Source: Chloroflexia bacterium (lineage in GTDB: Bacteria; Chloroflexota; Chloroflexia; Thermomicrobiales; JALYUS01). Taken from it: 12,221 nucleotides of DNA. The translations under genes and the position numbers were made by a program. Below are positions 1-5,627 of this stretch, piece by piece (position 1 is the stretch's first letter; each line of letters opens with the position of its first letter). Under the pieces are notes generated by a model that was given only the letters and a program-made list of their open reading frames with translations, had not been told where the DNA came from and made no database searches. Where the stretch lies: contig JAICIL010000109.1 in assembly GCA_025924435.1 (NCBI GenBank), forward strand, positions 1 to 12,221, in the 5' to 3' direction.

Positions 1-1
1 A

Positions 2-481
2 AATATCGAGGGAATGGCACAGGTGGCGCGCGCGACTTCGATCCCGCTCGCCACCGGCGAGCGGCTGATCGGCCGGGCGGGCTTCCGCGAGGTGTTCGAG
101 AAGCGCGCGGTCGCCGTCATCCAGCCTGACATCTGCCACACCGGTGGCCTCTGGGAGACGCGGAAGATCGCCGCGATGGCGGAGGCGTACTTCATGAGCG
201 TCGCACCGCACAACCCGCTCGGGCCACTCGCAACCGCCGCCGCGATCCATTTCGCCGCCGCGACGCCGAATTGGATCATCCAGGAATCCTTCCGTGCGGA
301 CGTGCCGTGGCGCGATGATGTGCTCATCAATCCGGTGCGGATTGAGGACGGCTCCGTGGCGCTGCCGGAGGGCCCGGGCCTTGGCGTCGCGGTTAACGAG
401 GCGGAGGCGATAAAGCATCCCTTCCAGCAGGAGGAAGTGCTGCGCTACTTCCACCCCGATGGCTCCGTCGCGGACTGGTAG
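2..481 (+). CDS. Enolase-superfamily acid-sugar dehydratase, C-terminal part (5' truncated by window)
   Basis: The reading frame is already open at the left edge, so only the last 159 residues are visible, roughly 40% of a usual 380-400 residue protein. The fragment is the second half of the mandelate racemase/muconate-lactonising barrel. It shows the Glu of 'ATGER' (codon 59-61, third metal ligand), the Asp of 'QPD' (128-130) and His of 'APHNP' (209-211) forming the general-base dyad, and the Glu of 'IQE' (284-286). This pattern and the 'PHNPLGP' loop match the galactonate-dehydratase-like branch, which removes water from an aldonate to give a 2-keto-3-deoxy acid. The ATG at 14 is internal. 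The next gene begins 39 bp downstream and encodes an enzyme acting on a 2-keto-3-deoxy-pentonate, so a pentonate such as arabonate is the likely substrate. That is inference; the specificity residues lie mostly in the missing N-terminal half. Confidence 0.9.
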   Translation, partial: NIEGMAQVARATSIPLATGERLIGRAGFREVFEKRAVAVIQPDICHTGGLWETRKIAAMAEAYFMSVAPHNPLGPLATAAAIHFAAATPNWIIQESFRADVPWRDDVLINPVRIEDGSVALPEGPGLGVAVNEAEAIKHPFQQEEVLRYFHPDGSVADW

Positions 482-497
482 GCGCACGGAGATGAAC

Positions 498-514
498 TTC
501 GCGGAAAAGGGAGG
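498..514 (+). promoter_or_regulatory. Extended ribosome-binding site of the AraD-like gene
   Basis: The word TTCGCGGAAAAG is followed at once by GGAGG, ending 6 bases before the ATG at 521. The AAAGGGAGG part pairs with the extended anti-Shine-Dalgarno end of 16S rRNA. The preceding TTCGCGG is not explained by that pairing and recurs in front of other genes in this window, with the same 12 bases at 9831-9842. It decides the start at 521. Confidence 0.65.
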
Positions 515-520
515 CGACGG

Positions 521-1441
521 ATGACGGAAATGGTGTACGCAGGCGTCTTCCCGATCGCGCCGACGACCTTCGACGATCGGGGCGAGATCGATCTCGGGAG
601 CCAGCGGCGCGTCATTGACTTCATGGTCGATGCCGGTGTGAACGGCATCTGCATCCTCGCGAACTACTCCGAGCAGTTTTCCCTCACGGACGACGAGCGC
701 GATCGGCTGATGCACCTCTGTATCGAGCAGGTCGCCGGGCGCGTGCCGGTGATCGTGACGACGAGTCATTTCAGTTCGCGCGTGGCGGCGGCGCGGAGCC
801 GCAGCGCGCAGGCGGCGGGCGCCGCGATGGTGATGCTCATGCCGCCGTATCACGGCGTCTCGATCCGCGCCGACGAGGCGGGCGTGGCGGAATATTTCCA
901 GACCGTCGCGGCGGCGGTGGAGGTCCCGATCATGATCCAGGACGCGCCACTCAGCGGCGTGATGCTCTCCGCCGCCTTCCTCGCGCACCTGGCGAAGACG
1001 ATCCCACAGGCGCAGTACGCGAAGATCGAGGCGCCGGGCGCGGCGGCGAAGCTGCGCGAGTTGGTCCGGCTGGCCGGGGATGCGCTGCCGGGGCCGTTCG
1101 ACGGCGAGGAGAGCATCACGCTCATCCCCGACCTCGACGCCGGTGCGACCGGCACAATGCCCTCCGGTATGATCCCGGATATCCTGCGTCGGGTGGTGGA
1201 CCAGTACCGTGCCGGCGAACGGGAGGCGGCGATCGCCCTGTATGAGCGGTACCTGCCACTGATCAACTACGAGAACAAGCAGTGCGGGCTGCGCGCGACG
1301 AAGGCGCTGATGCGCGAGGGCGGCATCATCGCCAGCGACGCGACGCGCCATCCGATCGCGCCGCTGCCGCCCGCGATCCGCGCCGGCCTGGTGGAACTGG
1401 CGCACCGGCTGGACCCGCTGATCCTCCGCTGGGACCGCTGA
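521..1441 (+). CDS. araD: 2-keto-3-deoxy-L-arabonate dehydratase (AraD-type, DapA superfamily)
   Basis: This 306-residue class I aldolase-fold protein should convert 2-keto-3-deoxy-L-arabonate to 2-ketoglutarate semialdehyde through a Schiff base (EC 4.2.1.43), in the cytoplasm. The name follows Azospirillum AraD, not the E. coli ribulose-phosphate epimerase. The Schiff-base lysine is K168 in 'YAKIEAP'. From memory, segments such as 'CILANYSEQF' (44-53), 'MPPYHG' (107-112), 'IQDAPLSG' (139-146), 'GPFDGEESITL' (191-201) and 'LINYENKQ' (247-254) track the Azospirillum enzyme along its length. The usual DapA catalytic Tyr (in 'YNVP') is replaced by Gln140-Asp141, as in that enzyme. The length is normal for the family. 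The start has a strong GGAGG six bases upstream. A related dehydratase for another 2-keto-3-deoxy acid remains possible, but the AraD match is specific. Confidence 0.87.
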   Translation: MTEMVYAGVFPIAPTTFDDRGEIDLGSQRRVIDFMVDAGVNGICILANYSEQFSLTDDERDRLMHLCIEQVAGRVPVIVTTSHFSSRVAAARSRSAQAAGAAMVMLMPPYHGVSIRADEAGVAEYFQTVAAAVEVPIMIQDAPLSGVMLSAAFLAHLAKTIPQAQYAKIEAPGAAAKLRELVRLAGDALPGPFDGEESITLIPDLDAGATGTMPSGMIPDILRRVVDQYRAGEREAAIALYERYLPLINYENKQCGLRATKALMREGGIIASDATRHPIAPLPPAIRAGLVELAHRLDPLILRWDR

Positions 1442-1569
1442 GCGAACGCGCCGTCCATTCCGATGCATCGTCGTCCGGAGGGAAAGCGGTCCGGCGAAGC
1501 GGGCCCTCCCGCGGATCGGCATTCCGGAGGGCGATGCGGTGCTGCGGTCGCGGGCGCGGAAAGGAGACC

Positions 1570-2454
1570 ATGGTGACGGACACGACGGACCTGCGCGGCA
1601 TCTTCCCCATTGTCTACACGCCGTTCGATGCGGAGTTTCGCATCGATGAGGAGGACCTGGAGCGCCTCGTCGAGCACCTGATCGCCGCCGGCGCCCACGG
1701 CCTCGCGGCGGTCGGCGGCGCGAGCGAGTGCCACACGATGCCCCTGGCGGAGCGGATGTGGCTCGCCGAGCGCACGCTGCACGACGCGCGCGGGCGCGTC
1801 CCCGTCATCGTCGGGACCTCGGCGACGAACACCGCCGAATCCGTCGCACTCAGCCGGCACGCGGAGGAGATCGGCGCGCGGGCTGTCTTCCTCACGCCGC
1901 CCCTCTTCGGCCCGGTCACCGATGCGGCGCTCGCGCACCATTTCGGTTCCGTCGCGAGCGCGGTGGCGATCCCGGTGATGGTGCAGGACGCGCTCGTCTC
2001 GGTCTCGCCGCGGCAGGTCGCGCGCCTCGCCGCCGCTTTCGCTACGATCACGTACGTCAAGGAGGAAGCGCCGCGCGAGACCGGCCACCGCATCTCCATG
2101 CTCAAGGATCTGCTGCCGGACGTGAACATCCTCTCCGGCGGCGGATATCTCCTCGACGACCTCGCGCGCGGGGCGCAGGGCGCGATTCCCGGCAGCATCG
2201 GCGTCGCGGACCTCTGCCGCGCGTACGAATGCTCCATCGCGGGGGATGACGGGGCGGCGCGCGCGGCCTTCGACCACTTCACGCCGCTCTCGTTCTGGCG
2301 GCAGCAGTTTCCGCTGCTCGGCGCGAAAGAAGTCCTGCGCCGCATCGGCGTCTTCAAGGCGGCGCGCTTGCGCGAGCCGTGCGCCGACATGCTGGACGAG
2401 CACGACCACCGCGAGCTTGACCGCATCATGGAGCGGATGGGGCCGCCATACTGA
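1570..2454 (+). CDS. Dihydrodipicolinate synthase/N-acetylneuraminate lyase family protein (second DapA paralogue)
   Basis: This is a 294-residue TIM-barrel protein of the Schiff-base aldolase/dehydratase family. The start is set by GGAAAGGAG at 1558-1566, three bases before the ATG; the frame is open further upstream, but that stretch has no family similarity. The N-terminus 'LRGIFPIVYTPFD' (8-20) is the usual first strand. The Schiff-base lysine is K164 in 'YVKEEAP'. Position 139-140 reads Gln-Asp ('MVQDAL') where DapA has Tyr-Asn, the same change as in its upstream neighbour. The 'GTS' of the phosphate/carboxylate loop is at 82-84. The two paralogues lie 128 bp apart on the same strand but are clearly diverged, so this one probably handles a different 2-keto-3-deoxy acid (a dehydratase or an aldolase). 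It is unlikely to be the lysine-biosynthesis enzyme. I cannot assign a substrate. Confidence 0.85.
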   Translation: MVTDTTDLRGIFPIVYTPFDAEFRIDEEDLERLVEHLIAAGAHGLAAVGGASECHTMPLAERMWLAERTLHDARGRVPVIVGTSATNTAESVALSRHAEEIGARAVFLTPPLFGPVTDAALAHHFGSVASAVAIPVMVQDALVSVSPRQVARLAAAFATITYVKEEAPRETGHRISMLKDLLPDVNILSGGGYLLDDLARGAQGAIPGSIGVADLCRAYECSIAGDDGAARAAFDHFTPLSFWRQQFPLLGAKEVLRRIGVFKAARLREPCADMLDEHDHRELDRIMERMGPPY

Positions 2455-2707
2455 TGGGGTTGGGGGTCCGGTCGCACGGGAGCCGTCTACCAATGTATCG
2501 GAAAAGCGTGCATCGACCGGGTGATAGGGATGTCCAGGGTGTTGGCGCTAGCCGTCTGTCTCATAAATGGCCGAGGCTGATGATCATCGCGGACCTTGAG
2601 CGGTAGCATCTTCCTCTTCTCGCAGGCAGAGACGTGCCCCGTGCGCGGTCCGGCGAAGACCCGCGATCTGAACCGTCCCGCCTTCATCTCGTTCGAAGTC
2701 GCCGCGT

Positions 2708-2945
2708 CCGGAGTATCAGAATCACCCCGTCGGCGATGGCGGCAAAGCGCGGATCATTCTCCACACGCTCGTGACGCCCGCGGACATCATGGAGAACCAG
2801 CCGATGCGTGACCAACGGCGGCGCGTCATCTTTCGCTGGCGAGTGCGCCCGAAACGAGTGATCGCGTAGACAACGTATAATCGGCAATACAGAGAACACC
2901 GACGGGCAGATCGAATTTCAGCAGGCAGGGCCGAGATTGGTCTGA
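2708..2945 (+). pseudogene. Transposase remnant (IS1182-like DDE transposase, central part)
   Basis: From 2708 the frame reads 'PEYQNHPVGDGGKARIILH', then 'LVTPADIMENQPMRD' and 'FRWRVRPKRVIA', which is the core of a DDE transposase common in Chloroflexota. A normal copy has '.YV(V)DGGKARII...' and then '..ADTTYGT.ENI'. Here the codon expected to give the second catalytic Asp is a TAG stop (2867-2869). After 'TTY' the match continues in another frame from 2883 ('GNTENTDGQIEFQQAGPRLV'), ending at TGA 2943-2945. The stop, the frameshift, and the missing N- and C-terminal domains make it clearly non-functional. The IS family label is from memory of similar proteins and is less certain than the transposase call. 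Confidence 0.75.
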
Positions 2946-3114
2946 AAATAGGACTTCCTACACCCCTCGGAGAGGGGAACGGCGTGGTAGCGGAGCCGAC
3001 CTTCGGCTAAGATGGCACGCACACAGACGAAGATCAGTTCGCGGAGAGGAGGGAGGATCGACCGATCGTTCTGGTCGCGTAAAGGATATCAGCACCCCGC
3101 GCCTGCCGGATGGG

Positions 3115-3230
3115 GTGATCTGGCGAAGGCACTTGGATTATCACCACAGGGCCTTGACTGACGCCGAGGATCGCGGCCCGGGCATCGTCTTAGCCAAGGG
3201 CGTGTGGTTTTCGATGTACAGCCGGTCGAA
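3115..3230 (-). pseudogene. EthD-family protein remnant (decayed, - strand)
   Basis: Reading leftwards from 3230, the - strand encodes 'FDRLYIENHTPLAKTMPGPR', which fits the FDR-x-Y-x-E-x-H-x-PLA-x-x-PGLR signature of small EthD-type ferredoxin-like proteins of about 100 residues. After a one-base frameshift the similarity resumes at 3162 as 'VSQGPVV' followed by 'PSPDH', in the order and spacing expected for the family ('.VS.GPV...PSPYH'). There is no start codon with a ribosome-binding site, and the C-terminal half is unrecognisable. EthD-like proteins often accompany catabolic oxidoreductases. The remnant is on the opposite strand from every intact gene around it. The call rests on two short matches in different frames. 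Confidence 0.5.
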
Positions 3231-3259
3231 GGAATTTAAGTCTATGTGGAAAGCAGCCA

Positions 3260-3288
3260 TTGGCTTAGTCCGGCGCTTTGTGCAATAT
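3260..3288 (+). promoter_or_regulatory. Possible weak promoter for the dehydrogenase pair
   Basis: TTGGCT (3260-3265) and CAATAT (3283-3288) are 17 bp apart, the optimal spacing, about 40 bp before the gene starting at 3329. Only 4 of 6 and 3 of 6 positions match the sigma-70 consensus. It is listed because the dehydrogenase pair needs a promoter in this region and nothing better is visible. Confidence 0.22.
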
Positions 3289-3294
3289 TCCTAG

Positions 3295-3314
3295 ATACCG
3301 GCTACTGGCTATTC
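3295..3314 (+). repeat. Short heptamer-type repeat before the first dehydrogenase
   Basis: The sequence reads CCGGCTA-CTGGCTA-TTCG, two 7-bp units differing at one base and ending in ATTCG, directly before the GGAGGG ribosome-binding site at 3317-3322. The GGCTACTG word (3300-3307) recurs at 11811-11818 and, inverted, at 11784-11791. This is the smallest of three heptamer-type elements in the window. Confidence 0.45.
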
Positions 3315-3328
3315 GTGGAGGGATCGGC

Positions 3329-4363
3329 ATGACGAACCTCGCGATCATCGGCGCCGGGACGATGGGTGCGATCCACGCGCGCTCGTGCATGGACATCCCG
3401 GAAGCCCGGGTGGTCTGGGTGGTGGACACGGATGGCGCGCGGGCTGCGGCGCTGGCGGACGCGCTGGGGGCTCGCGCGACCGCCGCTCTCGACGAGGCGC
3501 TCGACGATCCGGGCGTGGAGGCGGTCATCGTCGCCGTCCCCACCTTTCTGCATCGCGCGGTGGCCGAGCGCGCGGCGGCGCGCGGCAAGCATATCTTCTG
3601 CGAGAAACCGATCGCCCGCACGCGGGAGGATGCCGAGGCGCTGATCGCCGCCTGCGCGCGGGCGGGCGTCGGTTTGATGGTCGGCCACGTCGTGCGATTC
3701 TTCCCGGAATACGCCCGCATCCGCGATGAACTCCAGCGCGGCGCCATCGGGCGGGTCGGTGTCGCGCGCGCCGCGCGGCTCAACGTCTATCCCGCGAACG
3801 CGCGGGGCGGCGGGCGTTCCTGGTACGCCGATTTCGCGCTCAGCGGCGGGCCGATCCTCGACCTGATGATCCACGATCTCGACACATTGCGCTGGTACTT
3901 CGGCGAGGCGGAGCGGGTGTTCGCCCGCAGCCTGAGCGATACTTCGTATCGCCCGCGTACCGATTACGCGCTCGCGATCGTCCGCTTCGCGAATGGGGTG
4001 ATCGCGCACGTCGAGGCGAGTTGGGCCCACAGCAGTTTCCGCACCGCGATCGAGATTACCGGGGAGCACGGCGCGCTCCGCCATGCGAGCGGGGAGGCGG
4101 AGGCGATCCGCGTCGAACTGGTCGTGCCCGCGCCGTCGCCATCGGGGGCGCTGGTGCCGCGCGGGCCGCTGCCCGCCGGCCCCTATGAGATCGAGCTCCG
4201 GCACTTCCTCGACCACCTCGCCAGCGGCCAGCAATTCCTGACGAGCGGGCGGGAAGCGTTGCGCTCGCTGGACCTCGCACTGGCCGTGATGGAGTCCGCC
4301 CGCACCGGCCGCGCCGTCCATTTCGCGGGCGGTCGCCCGATCTTCGCGGAGGCATCGCGATGA
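3329..4363 (+). CDS. Gfo/Idh/MocA family NAD(P)-dependent oxidoreductase (first of pair)
   Basis: This is a 344-residue sugar or polyol dehydrogenase-like protein. It has an N-terminal Rossmann domain with 'GAGTMG' at 8-13, an Asp ending strand 2 at D33 ('VVDTD', which favours NAD(H)), 'CEKPI' at 91-95 with the catalytic Lys93, and the C-terminal domain motif 'GGPILDLMIHDLDTLRW' (173-189) with Asp178 and His182. Members oxidise or reduce ring or polyol hydroxyls of sugars, inositols and uronates, usually in the cytoplasm. The start at 3329 has GGAGGG six bases upstream; an in-frame ATG at 3278 is upstream of any family similarity. It overlaps the next gene by 4 bp (ATGA), so the two are almost certainly co-translated. 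The substrate cannot be read from sequence. The neighbouring sugar-acid genes and importer point to a carbohydrate derivative. Confidence 0.9.
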   Translation: MTNLAIIGAGTMGAIHARSCMDIPEARVVWVVDTDGARAAALADALGARATAALDEALDDPGVEAVIVAVPTFLHRAVAERAAARGKHIFCEKPIARTREDAEALIAACARAGVGLMVGHVVRFFPEYARIRDELQRGAIGRVGVARAARLNVYPANARGGGRSWYADFALSGGPILDLMIHDLDTLRWYFGEAERVFARSLSDTSYRPRTDYALAIVRFANGVIAHVEASWAHSSFRTAIEITGEHGALRHASGEAEAIRVELVVPAPSPSGALVPRGPLPAGPYEIELRHFLDHLASGQQFLTSGREALRSLDLALAVMESARTGRAVHFAGGRPIFAEASR

Positions 4364-5361
4364 GAGCCGGCATCCTCAGTTTCGCGCATCTCCATGCGGC
4401 GGCGTACGCGCGCTGCATCGCCGCTATGCCCGATGTCGAGCTGGTCGCGATCGCGGACGACGACGCGCGGCGCGGCGCGGCGGCGTCGGCGGAGTTCGGC
4501 GGCGATTTCTACGCCGATTATCGCGACCTGCTCGCGCGGGACGACATCGCGGCGGTCATCGTCACCGCGCCGAATGCCGCGCACCGCGCGCTGACGCTCG
4601 CCGCCGCCGCCGCCGGGAAGCACGTCCTCTGCGAGAAGCCGATCGCGACGACCCGCGCCGATGCGCTGGAGATGATCGCCGCCTGCCGGGCGCATGGCGT
4701 GATCCTGATGACCGCCTTCCCGATGCGCTTCAGCGCCCCGGCGATCGCCCTGCGCCGGATGGTGCGCGAGGGCGCGGTCGGCACGCCGCTGGCGGTGATG
4801 GCGACGAACCACGGGACATTGCCCGCGCCGCCGTGGTTTGCGGACCCGCACCTCGGCGGCGGCGGTGCGGTGATGGATCACACCGTCCACGTCGCGGACC
4901 TCTTGCGCTGGACGTTCGCGCGGGAGATCACCCGCGTCTACGCGGAAATCGACACGCGCATCCATCCCGGCCTGCCCACCGACGACGTCGCTCTCCTGAT
5001 GCTCGAACTGGAGGGCGGCATCTGGGGGAGCCTCGACCCGAGTTGGGCGCGCCCGAGAACCTGGCCCACCTGGGGCGGGCTGACGATTGACGTGATCGGC
5101 GAGCGGGGCGTCCTCTCCATGGACGCCTTCGCGCAGCATCTGCACTGGTTCGACGACCGCAGCGGGCGCCACCGGCTCATCCCCTGGGCGGAGGGCGGCG
5201 ATCCGGGGATGATCCGCGCCTTCTTCGATGCGGTCGCGAGCGGCACAGCGCCGCCTGTCACCGGCGAGGATGGCCTGCATGCCCTGGAAGTCGCCCTGTG
5301 CGCCTATCAGTCCGCGCGGCGCCATGAGGCGGTCGCCTGCCCGGACGTGCTGCTCGGTTAG
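4360..5361 (+). CDS. Gfo/Idh/MocA family oxidoreductase (second of pair, atypical nucleotide-binding loop)
   Basis: This 333-residue protein has the same two-domain plan as its upstream partner. 'CEKPI' lies at 91-95 with Lys93, and the catalytic motif 'GGGGAVMDHTVHVADLLRW' starts at 166 with Asp173, His177 and Asp180. The glycine-rich dinucleotide loop is unusual: where GxGxxG is expected it reads 'ILSFAHLHA' (5-13), with no loop glycines. This variant also occurs in other members of the superfamily, as I recall, so it need not mean loss of cofactor binding, but it should alter the pyrophosphate contact. The start overlaps the previous stop (ATGA) and has GGAGG at 4348-4352. Identical lengths up to Lys93 in both proteins suggest an old duplication. 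They may act on successive intermediates or form a mixed oligomer. Confidence 0.88.
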   Translation: MRAGILSFAHLHAAAYARCIAAMPDVELVAIADDDARRGAAASAEFGGDFYADYRDLLARDDIAAVIVTAPNAAHRALTLAAAAAGKHVLCEKPIATTRADALEMIAACRAHGVILMTAFPMRFSAPAIALRRMVREGAVGTPLAVMATNHGTLPAPPWFADPHLGGGGAVMDHTVHVADLLRWTFAREITRVYAEIDTRIHPGLPTDDVALLMLELEGGIWGSLDPSWARPRTWPTWGGLTIDVIGERGVLSMDAFAQHLHWFDDRSGRHRLIPWAEGGDPGMIRAFFDAVASGTAPPVTGEDGLHALEVALCAYQSARRHEAVACPDVLLG

Positions 5362-5386
5362 GCCACGCCGCTCCATCTCCCGGCAT

Positions 5387-5405
5387 CCCCCGCGAGCGGC
5401 GGGGG
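5387..5405 (+). terminator. GC-rich hairpin after the dehydrogenase pair
   Basis: CCCCCGC pairs perfectly with GCGGGGG across a 5-base loop, 26 bases after the stop at 5361. No T-run follows, so it is not a classical intrinsic terminator. Its position between a gene end and the next promoter is the main support. Confidence 0.35.
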
Positions 5406-5445
5406 CGCGGGCATCCGCTCGATGGTTCGCCCGATCCAACGATGA

Positions 5446-5454
5446 GAAAGTTTC
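5446..5454 (+). promoter_or_regulatory. Candidate operator (GAAAGTTTC palindrome)
   Basis: GAAA-G-TTTC is a perfect 9-bp palindrome lying 14 bases upstream of the -35 hexamer at 5469. GAAA-N-TTTC sites are known as sugar-responsive repressor sites in some actinobacterial xylan-utilisation genes, so a LacI- or ROK-type regulator is plausible. No regulator gene lies in the window to support it. Confidence 0.35.
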
Positions 5455-5468
5455 ATATACGAAGTAGA

Positions 5469-5497
5469 TTGACAGATGGCAGCCGCTCCGCTACGAT
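5469..5497 (+). promoter_or_regulatory. Sigma-70-type promoter of the ABC importer operon
   Basis: TTGACA (5469-5474, a perfect -35) and TACGAT (5492-5497, four of six with both key A and T positions) are separated by exactly 17 bp. Transcription would start near 5504, giving a leader of about 124 bases before the first permease. It is the best promoter match I see in the window and lies in a local AT-richer patch. Confidence 0.65.
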
Positions 5498-5542
5498 GCG
5501 GGGAAGTTGCGAAGGACAGCGAGATTACGGGCGAAAGCGGTG

Positions 5543-5557
5543 CAAACGTTCCGTTTG
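5543..5557 (+). promoter_or_regulatory. Perfect inverted repeat in the importer leader
   Basis: CAAACG-TTC-CGTTTG is a perfect 6+3+6 palindrome about 40 bases downstream of the predicted transcription start. It contains AACGTT, a core typical of LacI-family operators, and could act as a roadblock operator. As RNA it would form a short 6-bp hairpin with a 3-base loop. A regulatory site is more likely than a terminator, as there is no T-run. Confidence 0.4.
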
Positions 5558-5627
5558 TTGTGAGGGGCGTATGCGCGCACCCGTCGGACGGGCGCCGCGC
5601 TCGGCACGAAGGAAGCACGGTGAGGCG

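Larger units (their letters stand above)
2455..3328. other. Non-coding 875-bp region with decayed genes
   Basis: No intact gene is supported here. Base composition is visibly less GC-rich than the flanking genes, and the apparent open frames lack family similarity. Two relics are recognisable and listed separately: a + strand transposase fragment and a - strand EthD-like fragment. The word CTGTCTCATAAA at 2556-2567 resembles an insertion-sequence terminus, but I found no matching inverted partner. TTCGCGGA followed by GAGGAGGGAGG occurs at 3038-3053 without a following gene, possibly the leader of a lost one. Confidence 0.7.

Noticed and set aside
1461..1470. 10-bp palindrome CGATGCATCG between the two DapA-family genes
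   Set aside because: About a dozen 10-bp palindromes are expected by chance in a window of this size, and nothing else points to an operator here.
1282..1569. Upstream extension of the second DapA paralogue (96 extra codons in frame)
   Set aside because: The extension overlaps the end of the AraD-like gene, lacks family similarity, and a strong GGAAAGGAG precedes the ATG at 1570.
2963..2977. Perfect hairpin CCCCTC-GGA-GAGGGG
   Set aside because: The stem is only 6 bp with no T-run, no gene ends just before it, and it lies in decayed DNA. Short GC hairpins are expected by chance.
2881..3294. A 138-codon open frame on the + strand through the gene graveyard
   Set aside because: It has no good start or ribosome-binding site, crosses the transposase relic and lies antisense to the EthD-like relic. 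Its translation is Arg/Ser-rich and matches nothing I know, so chance openness in GC-rich DNA is enough.
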